DNA of 55,396 nt, taken from Cellulosimicrobium funkei. GTDB lineage: Bacteria; Actinomycetota; Actinomycetes; Actinomycetales; Cellulomonadaceae. Location of the stretch: assembly GCF_001019615.1 (NCBI RefSeq), contig NZ_JNBQ01000026.1, forward strand, positions 1 to 55,396, written 5' to 3'. Positions 42,943 to 52,797 of the stretch are shown here, one piece after another (the first letter of the stretch is position 1; each line of letters opens with the position of its first letter). The position numbers and the translations under genes were made by a program. The notes under the pieces were generated by a model. That model saw nothing but the letters and a program-made list of their open reading frames with translations. It was not told where the DNA came from and searched no databases.

Positions 42943-43511
42943 TGAGCACCGAGATCGTCGCCCCCGAGGTGCCCCGTCTGAAGCAGCGCTACCGCGAGGA
43001 GATCGTCTCCGGTCTGCGCGAGGAGTTCGGGCACGAGAACGTCAACCAGGTCGCCCGCGTCACGAAGATCGTCGTGAACATGGGTGTCGGTGACGCCGCC
43101 AAGGACTCGAAGCTCATCGAGGGCGCCATCCGCGACCTGTCCGCGATCACCGGCCAGAAGCCGCAGGTGACCAAGGCCCGCAAGTCCATCGCGCAGTTCA
43201 AGCTGCGCGAGGGCATGCCGATCGGTGCGCACGTCACGCTGCGCGGCGACCGCATGTGGGAGTTCCTGGACCGTCTCCTGTCGATCGCCCTGCCGCGCAT
43301 CCGCGACTTCCGCGGCCTGTCGCCCAAGCAGTTCGACGGGCACGGCAACTACACGTTCGGTCTCACGGAGCAGTCGATGTTCCACGAGATCGACCAGGAC
43401 AAGATCGACCGTGTCCGCGGTATGGACATCACGATCGTGACCACGGCGACGACCGATGACGAGGGCCGCTCCCTGCTGCGCCGTCTCGGCTTCCCCTTCA
43501 AGGAGAACTGA
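42942..43511 (+). CDS. rplE: 50S ribosomal protein L5
   Basis: The 189-residue protein binds 5S rRNA and contacts P-site t[51 protein letters not shown] and the C-terminal [20 protein letters not shown] are characteristic. The start is coupled to rplX by TGATG; rpsN begins one base after the stop. Confidence 0.98.
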   Translation: MSTEIVAPEVPRLKQRYREEIVSGLREEFGHENVNQVARVTKIVVNMGVGDAAKDSKLIEGAIRDLSAITGQKPQVTKARKSIAQFKLREGMPIGAHVTLRGDRMWEFLDRLLSIALPRIRDFRGLSPKQFDGHGNYTFGLTEQSMFHEIDQDKIDRVRGMDITIVTTATTDDEGRSLLRRLGFPFKEN

Positions 43512-43512
43512 C

Positions 43513-43698
43513 ATGGCGAAGAAGGCCCTGATCAACAAGGCGGCCGCCAAGCCCAAGTTCGCGGTCCGCGCCTACACCCGGTGCCAGAAGTGCGGTCGTC
43601 CGCACTCGGTGTACCGCAAGTTCGGCCTGTGCCGCATCTGCGTGCGCGAGATGGCCCACCGTGGTGAGCTTCCCGGCGTCACCAAGAGCAGCTGGTAA
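43513..43698 (+). CDS. rpsN: 30S ribosomal protein S14, zinc-binding (type Z)
   Basis: The 61-residue form has two CxxC pairs (CQKCGRPH and CRICVREM) that bind zinc. This is the C+ form found in the spc operon of Gram-positive bacteria. Many actinobacteria hold a second, zinc-free copy elsewhere under Zur control; none is in this window. ATG 43513 is preceded by AAGGAG within rplE. Confidence 0.97.
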   Translation: MAKKALINKAAAKPKFAVRAYTRCQKCGRPHSVYRKFGLCRICVREMAHRGELPGVTKSSW

Positions 43699-43717
43699 CA
43701 ACTACGTCGTAGGTCCT

Positions 43718-43748
43718 GGCGGAGCGCGCCGCACGGCGCGCCTCCGCC
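43718..43748 (+). terminator. Hairpin between rpsN and rpsH
   Basis: A 14-base-pair stem with one bulged C and a two-base loop (GGCGGAGCGCGCCG arm) lies 19 bases after rpsN and may set differential expression within the spc operon. Confidence 0.5.
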
Positions 43749-43780
43749 CGGATACCACGTCGAGGAAGGGCTAGAGCCCG

Positions 43781-44179
43781 ATGACGATGACCGACCCGAT
43801 CGCAGACATGCTGACGCGTCTGCGGAACGCGAACTCGGCTTACCACGAGACGGTGACCATGCCGTACTCGAAGCTGAAGTCGCACATTGCCGAGATCCTC
43901 CAGGCCGAGGGCTACATCTCCGGCTGGAGCGTCGAGGACGCGACGGTGGGCAAGAACCTCACCATCCAGCTGAAGTTCGGCCCGAACCGTGAGCGCAGCC
44001 TCGCCGGCGTGCGCCGCGTGTCCAAGCCGGGCCTGCGCAAGTACGTCAAGTCCACCGAGCTGCCGAAGGTTCTCGGCGGCCTGGGCGTGGCGATCCTGTC
44101 CACGTCCTCCGGCCTGCTCACCGACAAGCAGGCCGCCACGAAGGGCGTGGGCGGCGAAGTCCTCGCCTACGTCTGGTAA
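43781..44179 (+). CDS. rpsH: 30S ribosomal protein S8
   Basis: The 132-residue protein binds the central domain of 16S rRNA and represses the spc operon in E. coli. [20 protein letters not shown] and the C-terminal [17 protein letters not shown] with GGEVLAYVW identify it. ATG 43787 is an alternative start two codons later. The ribosome site is AGGAAGG. Confidence 0.97.
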   Translation: MTMTDPIADMLTRLRNANSAYHETVTMPYSKLKSHIAEILQAEGYISGWSVEDATVGKNLTIQLKFGPNRERSLAGVRRVSKPGLRKYVKSTELPKVLGGLGVAILSTSSGLLTDKQAATKGVGGEVLAYVW

Positions 44180-44197
44180 TCGGAAAGGAGATACGCC

Positions 44198-44734
44198 ATG
44201 TCTCGAATCGGCAAGATCCCCGTTCCGGTTCCCGCCGGAGTGGACGTCACCATCAGCGGCGCGCTCGTGACCGTGAAGGGCCCCAAGGGCTCGCTCGAGC
44301 ACCACGTGCCCGCCCCCATCCAGGTCGCCCAGGAGGACGCCACGCTCGTGGTGTCGCGCCCGGACGACGAGCGCGAGTCCCGCGCGCTGCACGGCCTCAC
44401 GCGCACCCTCCTGGCGAACATCGTCGAGGGCGTGACGCAGGGCTACGAGAAGAAGCTCGAGATCGTCGGCACCGGTTACCGCGTGACGGCCAAGGGCTCG
44501 GACCTCGAGTTCGCCCTCGGCTTCAGCCACCCGGTCGTCGTGACGCCGCCCGCGGGCATCACGTTCGCGGTCGAGAGCCCGACGAAGTTCTCGGTCTCCG
44601 GCATCGACAAGCAGCAGGTCGGCGAGGTCGCAGCGAACATCCGCAAGATCCGCAAGCCCGAGCCGTACAAGGGCAAGGGTGTGCGTTACGCCGGCGAGGT
44701 CGTCCGCCGCAAGGTCGGAAAGGCTGGTAAGTAA
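44198..44734 (+). CDS. rplF: 50S ribosomal protein L6
   Basis: The 178-residue protein sits near the sarcin-ricin loop. [31 protein letters not shown] and the second-domain motif [19 protein letters not shown] are present at normal length. AAAGGAG lies eight bases ahead of the ATG. It is two bases from rplR. Confidence 0.98.
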   Translation: MSRIGKIPVPVPAGVDVTISGALVTVKGPKGSLEHHVPAPIQVAQEDATLVVSRPDDERESRALHGLTRTLLANIVEGVTQGYEKKLEIVGTGYRVTAKGSDLEFALGFSHPVVVTPPAGITFAVESPTKFSVSGIDKQQVGEVAANIRKIRKPEPYKGKGVRYAGEVVRRKVGKAGK

Positions 44735-44736
44735 CG

Positions 44737-45108
44737 ATGGCTCTGAAGGTTCTCGGCAAGGGCAAGGCCGTCGCGCGTCAGCGCCGCCACCTGCGCCTGC
44801 GCAAGAAGATCAAGGGGACCGCCGCTCGTCCGCGCCTCGTGGTGACACGCTCCACGCGCCACATCACGGCCCAGGTCGTGGACGACACGATCGGTCAGAC
44901 GGTTGCGTCGGCCTCGTCGCTCGAGGCGGACCTGCGTGCGCTCGACGGCGACAAGAGCGCCAAGGCCCGCAAGGTCGGCGAGCTCGTCGCCGAGCGTGCG
45001 AAGGCCAAGGGCGTCGACGCGGTCGTCTTCGACCGTGGCGGCAACAAGTACCACGGTCGGGTCGCTGCGGTCGCCGACGGCGCCCGCGAGGGCGGTCTGT
45101 CCCTGTGA
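44737..45108 (+). CDS. rplR: 50S ribosomal protein L18
   Basis: The 123-residue 5S rRNA-binding protein has [23 protein letters not shown] over two strands, HITAQVVDD and the C-terminal [23 protein letters not shown]. The start has GGTAAG and is preceded by rplF at two bases. Length is typical. Confidence 0.97.
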   Translation: MALKVLGKGKAVARQRRHLRLRKKIKGTAARPRLVVTRSTRHITAQVVDDTIGQTVASASSLEADLRALDGDKSAKARKVGELVAERAKAKGVDAVVFDRGGNKYHGRVAAVADGAREGGLSL

Positions 45109-45148
45109 CGACGCCGACCATCCCCACACGGAAGCAAAGGATTCTCTG

Positions 45149-45805
45149 ATGGCTGCAGGGCAGCGCAGCAACACCGGCGCCCCCACGGGTGCCGCCAACG
45201 AGTCGAGCGACCAGAACGCGCGCGGGGGGCGCCGCGACGACCGTCGCGGTGACCGTCGCGACGGTCGCCGTGGCGACGCAGCCGAGAAGAACGCCTTCGT
45301 CGAGCGCGTCGTCACCATCAACCGCGTCTCCAAGGTCGTCAAGGGCGGCCGCCGCTTCAGCTTCACCGCGCTGGTCGTGGTGGGCGACGGCGACGGCACC
45401 GTCGGTGTCGGCTACGGCAAGGCGAAGGAGGTGCCCGCGGCGATCGCCAAGGGTGTCGAGGAGGCCAAGAAGAACTTCTTCAAGGTCCCGCGCATCCAGG
45501 GCACCATCCCGCACCCCATCCAGGGTGAGGCCGCCGCCGGCGTCGTGTTCCTCCGCCCGGCCGCTCCCGGTACCGGTGTGATCGCCGGTGGTCCGGTGCG
45601 CGCCGTGCTGGAGTGCGCGGGCATCCACGACGTGCTGAGCAAGTCGCTCGGCTCGTCCAACGCGATCAACATCGTGCACGCGACCGTCGAGGCCCTGCGC
45701 AACCTGGAGCAGCCTGAGGCTGTCGCCGCGCGCCGTGGTCTCCCGCTCGAGGACGTGGCCCCGGCCGCGCTCCTGCGTGCCCGTGCTGCGGGGGTGAACG
45801 CCTGA
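45149..45805 (+). CDS. rpsE: 30S ribosomal protein S5
   Basis: The 218-residue protein affects decoding accuracy. The core has [21 protein letters not shown], the spectinomycin-site loop VVKGGRR region intact, [15 protein letters not shown] and [16 protein letters not shown]. The first 45 residues are an extension rich in Asn, Arg, Asp and Gly ([16 protein letters not shown]), common in actinobacteria. ATG 45149 has AAAGGA. The stop overlaps the rpmD ATG (TGATG). Confidence 0.97.
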   Translation: MAAGQRSNTGAPTGAANESSDQNARGGRRDDRRGDRRDGRRGDAAEKNAFVERVVTINRVSKVVKGGRRFSFTALVVVGDGDGTVGVGYGKAKEVPAAIAKGVEEAKKNFFKVPRIQGTIPHPIQGEAAAGVVFLRPAAPGTGVIAGGPVRAVLECAGIHDVLSKSLGSSNAINIVHATVEALRNLEQPEAVAARRGLPLEDVAPAALLRARAAGVNA

Positions 45806-45987
45806 TGGCCAGGCTCAAGGTGACCCAGACGAAGTCCGCCATCGGCGGCAAGCAGAACCAGCGCGACACGCTGCGCACTCTGGGCCTCAAGCGGATCGGC
45901 GACACCGCCGTGAAGGAGGACCGCCCGGAGATCCGCGGCATGGTCGCGACGGTGGCGCACCTCGTCACCGTTGAGGAGGTCGAGTGA
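45805..45987 (+). CDS. rpmD: 50S ribosomal protein L30
   Basis: The 60-residue protein is complete: [25 protein letters not shown] and [18 protein letters not shown]. It overlaps rpsE by one base and its TGA overlaps an in-frame GTG of rplO. Length is exactly that of the family. Confidence 0.98.
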   Translation: MARLKVTQTKSAIGGKQNQRDTLRTLGLKRIGDTAVKEDRPEIRGMVATVAHLVTVEEVE

Positions 45988-45989
45988 CC

Positions 45990-46556
45990 ATGGCTGAGAA
46001 GGCCACCAAGGAGACCGCCGAGGCTCCGAAGAAGAAGGCTGCTGCGAAGGCCCCCGCGAAGGCGGAGTCCGCGACTGCTGCGAAGCAGTCGGGCAAGCAG
46101 ACCGAGGGTGCCGGCGGCACGCTCAAGATCCACCACCTGCGTCCGGCTCCCGGCGCCAAGAAGGCCAAGACCCGCGTGGGTCGTGGTGAGGCGTCGAAGG
46201 GTAAGACGGCGGGCCGCGGTACCAAGGGTACGAAGGCTCGTTACCAGGTTCCCGAGCGCTTCGAGGGCGGGCAGATGCCTCTGCACATGCGCCTCCCGAA
46301 GCTGCGCGGCTTCAAGAACCCGTTCCGCACCGAGTACCAGGTCGTGAACCTGGACAAGCTCGCGGCGCTGTACCCCGAGGGTGGCCAGGTCACCGTCGAG
46401 GACCTCGTCGCGAAGGGCGCGGTCCGCAAGGGCCAGCTCGTCAAGGTGCTCGGCACGGGCGAGATCACCGTCAAGCTCGAGGTCGCGGTCGACGCCCTCT
46501 CGGGCGCCGCTCGCGAGAAGATCCTCGCGGCCGGCGGTTCGGTCTCGGAGGACTGA
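45990..46556 (+). CDS. rplO: 50S ribosomal protein L15 with Lys/Ala-rich N-terminal extension
   Basis: The product has 188 residues. The L15 core begins near residue 46 ([33 protein letters not shown]) and ends normally. The preceding 45 residues ([24 protein letters not shown]) are a low-complexity basic extension that most L15 proteins lack. GAGGAGG lies ten bases before this ATG; GTG 45984, overlapping rpmD as GTGA, is an alternative. It is the last gene of the spc unit before a terminator. Confidence 0.95.
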   Translation: MAEKATKETAEAPKKKAAAKAPAKAESATAAKQSGKQTEGAGGTLKIHHLRPAPGAKKAKTRVGRGEASKGKTAGRGTKGTKARYQVPERFEGGQMPLHMRLPKLRGFKNPFRTEYQVVNLDKLAALYPEGGQVTVEDLVAKGAVRKGQLVKVLGTGEITVKLEVAVDALSGAAREKILAAGGSVSED

Positions 46557-46563
46557 CACCCCT

Positions 46564-46603
46564 GGACAGGGCCGATGGCGCGCTCGCGCCGTCGGCCCTG
46601 TCC
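46564..46603 (+). terminator. Terminator between rplO and secY
   Basis: A 12-base outer stem (GGACAGGGCCGA with TCGGCCCTGTCC) continues, after one T-G wobble, into a GGCGC/GCGCC inner stem. It is strong, seven bases after the rplO stop, and implies a separate secY promoter. Confidence 0.75.
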
Positions 46604-46660
46604 GCGTCTGGGGAAGGCCCTCCCGCACGACCCGTGGTCCGTCCGGCAGCGCGCCACGGT

Positions 46661-46666
46661 TAGACT
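46661..46666 (+). promoter_or_regulatory. Candidate -10 element of a secY-adk-map promoter
   Basis: TAGACT within GGTTAGACTC is the best -10 match in the 309-base rplO-secY gap, about 200 bases before secY. A convincing -35 was not found. The rest of the gap shows no gene. Confidence 0.4.
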
Positions 46667-46865
46667 CTCCGACGGTTGTCTCCCCGCACCCCGGGGTGAC
46701 CGCCGTCACTCGCAGGTCCGCGGTCGGTCCGTCCGGTCGTCGGGACCGACTTGCCGTTCGACGCGGCGCTACGGCTAGGGTGCCTCTTGGCGCCGGTGCC
46801 GTGCGTCACACCTCGCCGGGCCTCCCGGCGACACGACATCCCGCCTCGGCGGGCCAGGAGGATAG

Positions 46866-48164
46866 GTGCTCAGCGCATTCGCCCGGGCTTTCCGGACGCC
46901 CGACCTGCGGCGCAAGCTGCTGTTCACGATCGCGATCATGGCGATCTTCCGGGTGGGGTCGTTCATCCCCACGCCGGGTGTGGACTACCCCAACGTGCAG
47001 CAGTGCATCGCGGAGACCGCCGACGGCAACGACCTGCTCGGCCTCGTCAACCTCTTCAGCGGCGGCGCACTGCTCCAGCTGTCGATCTTCGCGCTCGGCA
47101 TCATGCCGTACATCACCGCGAGCATCATCGTCCAGCTGCTGCGCGTCGTGATCCCTCGCTTCGAGGCGCTCCACAAGGAGGGCCAGTCGGGCCAGGCGAA
47201 GCTGACGCAGTACACGCGCTACCTGACGATCGCGCTCGCCATCCTCCAGTCGACGACCGTCATCACGACGGCGCGCAACGGCCTGCTCTTCCAGGGCTGC
47301 TCGGTCGACGTCATCCCCGACGGCAGCTTCGTGACGATGGCGCTCATGGTCATCACCATGACCGCGGGCACCGGGCTCATCATGTGGCTCGGCGAGCTCA
47401 TCACCGAGCGCGGCGTCGGCAACGGCATGTCGCTCCTCATCTTCACGTCGATCGCCGCGAGCTTCCCGACCGCCCTGTGGTCGATCGCCGGTGGTGCGAA
47501 CGGCGCGACGAACTTCATCATCATGATCGCGGTCATCGTGGTCGTCATCGGCCTGGTCGTGTTCGTCGAGCAGTCCCAGCGCCGCGTGCCGGTCCAGTAC
47601 GCCAAGCGCATGGTCGGGCGCCGCATGTACGGCGGGTCGAGCACCTACATCCCGATCAAGATCAACATGGCCGGCGTCATCCCGGTGATCTTCGCGGCCT
47701 CGCTGCTCGCGGTCCCGGGCCTCATCGCGCAGTTCGGCGACCAGAGCGCCGACTGGGTCATCTGGGTCAGCACGAACCTCGCCGACCCGGCCGCGCCGCT
47801 GCACATCGTGCTGTACGTGCTGATGATCCTGTTCTTCTGCTTCTTCTACACGTCGATCACGTTCAACCCGGACGAGGTCGCGGACAACATGAAGAAGTAC
47901 GGCGGCTTCATCCCGGGCATCCGTGCCGGCCGGCCGACCGCCGAGTACCTCGACTACGTCATCACCCGCATCACGTCCGCGGGCTCCATCTACCTCGCGC
48001 TCGTCGCCCTGCTGCCGACGCTGGTCCTCATCGGGCTCGGCGTGAGCACGAACATCCCGTTCGGTGGCTCCTCGATCATCATCGTCGTCGGCGTCGGCCT
48101 GGAGACGGTCAAGCAGATCAACTCCCAGCTGCAGCAGCGCCACTACGAAGGGTTCCTCCGTTGA
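46866..48164 (+). CDS. secY: Preprotein translocase subunit SecY
   Basis: The 432-residue channel protein has ten hydrophobic segments. Landmarks are LLFTIAIMAIFRVGSFIPTPGV (TM1), the plug-region NLFSGGALLQLSIFALGIMPYITASI, LTERGVGNGMSL-type GERGVGNGMSLLIF, and the C-terminal PGIRAGRPTAEYLDYVITRIT. It works with SecE at 11.3 kb. The GTG has AGGAGGA. Its stop overlaps the adk TTG. Confidence 0.97.
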   Translation: MLSAFARAFRTPDLRRKLLFTIAIMAIFRVGSFIPTPGVDYPNVQQCIAETADGNDLLGLVNLFSGGALLQLSIFALGIMPYITASIIVQLLRVVIPRFEALHKEGQSGQAKLTQYTRYLTIALAILQSTTVITTARNGLLFQGCSVDVIPDGSFVTMALMVITMTAGTGLIMWLGELITERGVGNGMSLLIFTSIAASFPTALWSIAGGANGATNFIIMIAVIVVVIGLVVFVEQSQRRVPVQYAKRMVGRRMYGGSSTYIPIKINMAGVIPVIFAASLLAVPGLIAQFGDQSADWVIWVSTNLADPAAPLHIVLYVLMILFFCFFYTSITFNPDEVADNMKKYGGFIPGIRAGRPTAEYLDYVITRITSAGSIYLALVALLPTLVLIGLGVSTNIPFGGSSIIIVVGVGLETVKQINSQLQQRHYEGFLR

Positions 48165-48772
48165 GCAACGCCACCGACGGCCAGTCCGCCGCGCGTCCCG
48201 CGCGCCTCGTCATCATGGGCCCGCAGGGCGCGGGCAAGGGGACGCAGGCCGCCCGGCTCGCCGAGCAGCTCGCCATCCCCGCGATCTCGACCGGAGACAT
48301 CTTCCGGGCGAACATCAAGGGCGGCACGGAGCTCGGCCGGCTCGCGCAGGAGTACACCGCGAAGGGCGACCTGGTCCCCGACTCGGTGACGAACGCGATG
48401 GTGCGCGACCGCCTCGCCCAGGACGACGCGGCGCAGGGGTTCATCCTCGACGGCTACCCGCGCAACGCTGCCCAGGTCGTCGAGCTCGACACGATCCTCA
48501 CGGACCTGGGCGTCGCCCTGGACGGCGTCGTGGAGCTCACGGCGGACCGCGACGAGCTCCTCGCCCGCCTGGCGAAGCGCGCGGAGATCGAGGGCCGCGA
48601 GGACGACACCGAGGAGGCCATCGCGCGCCGCCTCGACATCTACGCGGAGCAGACGGCGCCGCTCACGTCCGCGTACGACGAGCGCGGCCTCCTCGTCCGT
48701 GTCGACGGTATCGGCGACGTCGACGAGATCACCGGGCGCATCGTCACGGCGCTGACCGCGCTCGTCGGCTGA
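48161..48772 (+). CDS. adk: Adenylate kinase
   Basis: The 203-residue enzyme interconverts AMP, ADP and ATP. The P-loop is GPQGAGKGTQ (about 20-29), followed by ISTGDIFRANI (AMP site), FILDGYPRNAAQ and RRLDIYAEQTAPL. The LID is short and lacks the zinc cysteines, as in mycobacteria. The TTG at 48161 overlaps the secY stop (TTGA) and leaves a sensible 15-residue lead-in. It is the only start that does so without truncating the first strand. Confidence 0.95.
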   Translation: MSNATDGQSAARPARLVIMGPQGAGKGTQAARLAEQLAIPAISTGDIFRANIKGGTELGRLAQEYTAKGDLVPDSVTNAMVRDRLAQDDAAQGFILDGYPRNAAQVVELDTILTDLGVALDGVVELTADRDELLARLAKRAEIEGREDDTEEAIARRLDIYAEQTAPLTSAYDERGLLVRVDGIGDVDEITGRIVTALTALVG

Positions 48773-48812
48773 GCGCCGGTCGTTCGTCCGTCAGGTTCTG
48801 GGGAGCAGCAGG

Positions 48813-49649
48813 GTGTTCGGTCGCGAGCGCATCGAGTACAAGACGCACGACCAGGTCCGGTCCATGCGCAGTGCCGGCCTCGTGGTCGCGCGAGCGCTCG
48901 AGACGGTCCGCGAGACGGTCCGTCCGGGCATGACGACGTCCGACCTGGACGCGCTCGCCGCGGCGGTGATCGCGGACGCCGGCGCGACGCCGTCGTTCCT
49001 CGGCTACGAGGGTTACCCGGCGTCGCTGTGCGTGTCGGTGAACGACGAGGTCGTGCACGGCATCCCCGGTCCGCGTGAGCTGCGCCCGGGCGACATCGTC
49101 TCCGTCGACTGCGGGGCGATCGTCGACGGCTGGCACGGCGACTCGGCCGTCTCCTTCGTCCTCGGCGAGGGCGAGCCGCGGGACGAGGCCCTCGTGGAGG
49201 CCACGCGGCGCGCGATGTGGGCGGGTATCGCCGCGCTCGCGACGAGCGAGCGGCTCGGCGACGTCGGTGCCGCGATCGAGGACTCGGTCCGGGTCTCGGG
49301 CGAGGCCGACGGCGTCTCCTACGGGATCGTCGAGGAGTACGTGGGCCACGGGATCGGCTCCGCGATGCACCAGCCGCCCGACGTCCCGAACTACCGTACG
49401 CGCGAGAAGGGCCCGCGGCTGCGCCCGGGCATGTGCCTCGCGATCGAGCCGATGCTGACGCTCGGCGACCGGTTCACCGAGGTCTGCGAGGACGACTGGA
49501 CGGTCGTGACCGACGACGGTGCTCGTGCTGCGCACTGGGAGCACAGCGTCGCGATCCTCGACGAGGGGATCTGGGTCCTCACCGCACCCGACGGCGGGGC
49601 GGCCGAGCTCGCGGAGCTCGGCGTCCGTGTCGCACCGCTCGCGGCCTGA
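48813..49649 (+). CDS. map: Methionine aminopeptidase, type I
   Basis: The 278-residue metalloenzyme removes initiator Met. The five metal ligands fall in VDCGAIVDGWHGDSAVSF (two Asp), GHGIGSAMH (His), AIEPM (Glu) and WEHSVAI (Glu); H in YEGYPASLCVSVNDEVVHGIP is the substrate-site His. The GTG follows GGGGAGCAGCAG. secY-adk-map is the canonical order. Confidence 0.96.
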   Translation: MFGRERIEYKTHDQVRSMRSAGLVVARALETVRETVRPGMTTSDLDALAAAVIADAGATPSFLGYEGYPASLCVSVNDEVVHGIPGPRELRPGDIVSVDCGAIVDGWHGDSAVSFVLGEGEPRDEALVEATRRAMWAGIAALATSERLGDVGAAIEDSVRVSGEADGVSYGIVEEYVGHGIGSAMHQPPDVPNYRTREKGPRLRPGMCLAIEPMLTLGDRFTEVCEDDWTVVTDDGARAAHWEHSVAILDEGIWVLTAPDGGAAELAELGVRVAPLAA

Positions 49650-49756
49650 GCTCTCGGTTCGCCCGACGCGTCGGCCCGCCCCGGGCGCGGCGGGGGAGTG
49701 ACGCGTCGCACGGTTCCCGACGCACGCCCCGGTTTCGCGACTCTTGTCGGATGCCG

Positions 49757-49762
49757 TAGGAT
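49757..49762 (+). promoter_or_regulatory. Candidate -10 element upstream of infA
   Basis: TAGGAT lies 165 bases before infA in the 277-base gap after map. TTTCGC 18 bases upstream is a possible but poor -35. A separate infA promoter is common. Confidence 0.35.
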
Positions 49763-49926
49763 GGTCCGTCGGGTGTAGTCCGTGCACGTCGTTCAACCGG
49801 CCCCCGTCCCTCGGGACCCGGGCGACCGACCCCGCACGCGGCTCCACGCACCTCCCACGAACGGACGACCCGCGGGTCGGTCGTGCGCGGGAGTACCAGC
49901 AGTTCAGACGAGAGTTAGCGGAGGAC

Positions 49927-50148
49927 ATGGCAAAGAAGGACGGTGTCATCGAGATCGAGGGCAGCGTGGTCGAGGCCCTGCCGAACGCGATGTTCCGCGT
50001 GGAGCTGGCCAACGGTCACAAGGTTCTCGCGCACATCTCGGGCAAGATGCGCCAGCACTACATCCGGATCCTCCCCGAGGACCGGGTCGTGGTCGAGCTG
50101 AGCCCGTACGACCTGTCCCGCGGCCGGATCGTCTACCGCTACAAGTAG
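49927..50148 (+). CDS. infA: Translation initiation factor IF-1
   Basis: The 73-residue OB-fold protein is standard: [39 protein letters not shown] and IVYRYK. It helps IF-2 and IF-3 at the ribosomal A site. The ATG at 49927 has TAGCGGAGG ahead, a good ribosome site. It heads the alpha operon. Confidence 0.98.
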   Translation: MAKKDGVIEIEGSVVEALPNAMFRVELANGHKVLAHISGKMRQHYIRILPEDRVVVELSPYDLSRGRIVYRYK

Positions 50149-50243
50149 TCGCCACGCGTCCACCCACTCACCCGCCTCGCCACCCGGATCCCGGGACCGC
50201 TCGTCGGTCGCGCCCGGAGCGGGGCACCACTGAGGGAACGAAG

Positions 50244-50357
50244 ATGAAGGTCAAGCCCAGCGTCAAGAAGATCTGCGACAAGTGCAAGGTGATCCGCCGG
50301 CACGGTCGCGTCATGGTGATCTGCGACAACCTGCGGCACAAGCAGCGCCAGGGCTGA
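50244..50357 (+). CDS. rpmJ: 50S ribosomal protein L36, zinc-binding form
   Basis: The 37-residue protein [19 protein letters not shown] and [18 protein letters not shown] has the zinc ligands CxxC, a third Cys and a His. Length is exact. ATG 50244 has GAGGGAACGAAG. It lies between infA and rpsM, as expected, with a 237-base gap after it containing a GGTGAC/GTCACC stem (50377-50404 region). Confidence 0.97.
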   Translation: MKVKPSVKKICDKCKVIRRHGRVMVICDNLRHKQRQG

Positions 50358-50594
50358 GCCCGCGCCTGCGCCACGGGTGACGGTCCCTCGGGACCGCGGT
50401 CACCAGGCCGCCCGTCACGACGACGGCCGGCCACCAGCGCACCACCACGAACCTGCTCGGCACCCCGGACGCGAGTCCGGGAGGAGAACGCCACAGGCAG
50501 GGGAACCCCCGGCTCGGAGGCCGGGGCCCACGGAGCTCCCCGTGGGAGGGCGGTGCGACAGACCTCCGACGAAGCACGAGGAGCCGAAAGGCAC

Positions 50595-50969
50595 ATGGCA
50601 CGTCTCATCGGCGTCGACCTCCCCCGCGACAAGCGGCTCGAGGTCGCGCTCACCTACATCTACGGCGTCGGCCGTACCCGCGCCCAGCAGACGCTGGCCG
50701 CGACCGGCATCAGCCCGGACGCGCGCGTGAAGGACCTCGGCGACGCCGAGCTCGTCGCGCTCCGCGACTACCTCGAGGGCAACTACAAGCTCGAGGGTGA
50801 CCTCCGTCGTGAGGTGGCCGCCGACATCCGCCGCAAGGTCGAGATCGGCACCTACCAGGGCCTGCGTCACCGCCGCGGCCTGCCCGTGCGCGGTCAGCGC
50901 ACCAAGACCAACGCGCGTACGCGCAAGGGACCCAAGCGCACCGTGGCCGGCAAGAAGAAGGCCCGCTGA
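50595..50969 (+). CDS. rpsM: 30S ribosomal protein S13
   Basis: The 124-residue head protein has [21 protein letters not shown], the helix-hairpin-helix [12 protein letters not shown] and the [22 protein letters not shown] basic end. ATG 50595 (GAGGAGCCGAAAGG ahead) is preferred over the upstream in-frame start at 50553. The order rpsM-rpsK is standard. Confidence 0.98.
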   Translation: MARLIGVDLPRDKRLEVALTYIYGVGRTRAQQTLAATGISPDARVKDLGDAELVALRDYLEGNYKLEGDLRREVAADIRRKVEIGTYQGLRHRRGLPVRGQRTKTNARTRKGPKRTVAGKKKAR

Positions 50970-51082
50970 GCCAGTCCGCAGGGCGGGCCCCGCTCGGGCG
51001 CTGACGTCGGCCGCACGGTCCACGTCGTCCCGGTCGGAGATCCCCGCGGTCAGACCACCTCAGACCAGGAGAGAAACGAAAG

Positions 51083-51487
51083 ATGCCTCCCAAGACTCGC
51101 GCCGCCGCTGGGCGCAAGCCTCGTCGCAAGGACAAGAAGAACGTCCCCGCCGGCCAGGCGCACATCAAGAGCACGTTCAACAACACGATCGTGTCGATCA
51201 CGGACCCGTCGGGCGCCGTGATCGCGTGGGCCTCCGGCGGCGACGTCGGCTTCAAGGGCTCGCGCAAGTCGACCCCCTTCGCCGCGGGCCTCGCGGCCGA
51301 GGCTGCTGCCCGCAAGGCGCAGGAGCACGGCATGAAGAAGGTCGACGTCTTCGTCAAGGGCCCGGGCTCCGGTCGCGAGACCGCGATCCGCTCGCTGCAG
51401 TCGGCCGGCCTCGAGGTCGGCTCGATCCAGGACGTCACGCCGCAGGCGCACAACGGGTGCCGCCCGCCCAAGCGTCGTCGCGTCTGA
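51083..51487 (+). CDS. rpsK: 30S ribosomal protein S11
   Basis: The 134-residue platform protein has [38 protein letters not shown] and the C-terminal [18 protein letters not shown]. The ATG has AGGAGAG. In many bacteria rpsD would follow; here the 216 bases before rpoA contain no S4 gene, so rpsD lies elsewhere in this genome. Confidence 0.98.
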   Translation: MPPKTRAAAGRKPRRKDKKNVPAGQAHIKSTFNNTIVSITDPSGAVIAWASGGDVGFKGSRKSTPFAAGLAAEAAARKAQEHGMKKVDVFVKGPGSGRETAIRSLQSAGLEVGSIQDVTPQAHNGCRPPKRRRV

Positions 51488-51703
51488 CCCTCGTCGTCGG
51501 CGTGCCGTCGACGGGCCGCCCGGTCACCGACCGGCCGAGCCCGTCGACGGCGCCCGTCACGGGGCAGACGCCTCCTGACGGGGTCGACGCACCCTCCCGG
51601 CCGGGTGGACAGAGTCCCGGCCGGGGCCGCGTGCCGCAGGCGCGCACCTCGCCTTGAACCGTGCAGCGTCATATGGCGGACGCTCGCCGAAAGGAAACCA
51701 CCA

Positions 51704-52723
51704 GTGCTGATCGCACAGCGCCCCACCTTGACCGAAGAGGTCATCTCGGAGAACCGTTCGCGCTTCTCCATCGAGCCGCTGGAGCCCGGCTTCGGCTACA
51801 CGCTCGGCAACTCGCTGCGTCGCACGCTGCTGTCGTCCATCCCGGGCGCGGCGGTCACCTCCATCCGCATCGACGGTGTGCTCCACGAGTTCACCACCGT
51901 GCCGGGTGTGAAGGAGGACGTGACCGAGGTCATCCTCAACATCAAGAACCTCGTCGTCTCCTCGGAGAACGACGAGCCCGTCGTGATGTACCTGCGCAAG
52001 CAGGGTGCTGGTGCGGTCACCGCGGCGGACATCGTCCCGCCCGCGGGTGTGGAGGTCCACAACCCCGAGCTGCACATCGCCACGCTCAACGACAAGGGCA
52101 AGCTCGAGATCGAGCTCACCGTCGAGCGCGGCCGTGGTTACGTCTCGGCCTCGCAGAACAAGTCGTTCGACGCCGAGATCGGGCGCATCCCGGTCGACTC
52201 GATCTACTCGCCGGTCCTCAAGGTGACCTACAAGGTCGAGGCGACGCGTGTCGAGCAGCGCACGGACTTCGACAAGCTGGTCGTGGACGTCGAGACGAAG
52301 CCGGCGATCTCGCCGCGCGACGCGCTCGCGTCGGCGGGCAAGACGCTGGTGGAGCTCTTCGGCCTGGCCCGTGAGCTCAACGTCGAGGCCGAGGGCATCG
52401 AGATCGGCCCGTCGCCGACGGACGCGGCTCTCGCCGCGGACCTGGCGCTGCCGATCGAGGAGCTCAACCTCACGATCCGCTCGTACAACTGCCTCAAGCG
52501 CGAGGGCATCCACCAGGTGGGCGAGCTCGTCGCACGCAGCGAGGCGGACCTGCTGGACATCCGCAACTTCGGTGCGAAGTCCATCAACGAGGTGAAGGAG
52601 AAGCTCGCCGAGCTCGGCCTGTCCCTCAAGGACTCGCCGCTCGACTTCGACCCGTCGGCCGCCGCGTACTACGACGGCGACGACGACGAGGCGACGTTCT
52701 CGGACACCGAGCAGCAGTACTGA
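51704..52723 (+). CDS. rpoA: DNA-directed RNA polymerase alpha subunit
   Basis: The 339-residue subunit has the dimerisation N-domain ([28 protein letters not shown] over two strands; [16 protein letters not shown]) and a C-domain ([30 protein letters not shown]) that contacts UP elements and activators. An acidic tail ends it. GTG 51704 follows GAAAGGAAACC. The longer frame upstream is not supported. Confidence 0.98.
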   Translation: MLIAQRPTLTEEVISENRSRFSIEPLEPGFGYTLGNSLRRTLLSSIPGAAVTSIRIDGVLHEFTTVPGVKEDVTEVILNIKNLVVSSENDEPVVMYLRKQGAGAVTAADIVPPAGVEVHNPELHIATLNDKGKLEIELTVERGRGYVSASQNKSFDAEIGRIPVDSIYSPVLKVTYKVEATRVEQRTDFDKLVVDVETKPAISPRDALASAGKTLVELFGLARELNVEAEGIEIGPSPTDAALAADLALPIEELNLTIRSYNCLKREGIHQVGELVARSEADLLDIRNFGAKSINEVKEKLAELGLSLKDSPLDFDPSAAAYYDGDDDEATFSDTEQQY

Positions 52724-52797
52724 GCCTGCGGCTCTAGACACCTCAGCGCGTCCGGGTCCGCACCTGCGGCGCGAACACTTCCCAAGGAGCACATCCC

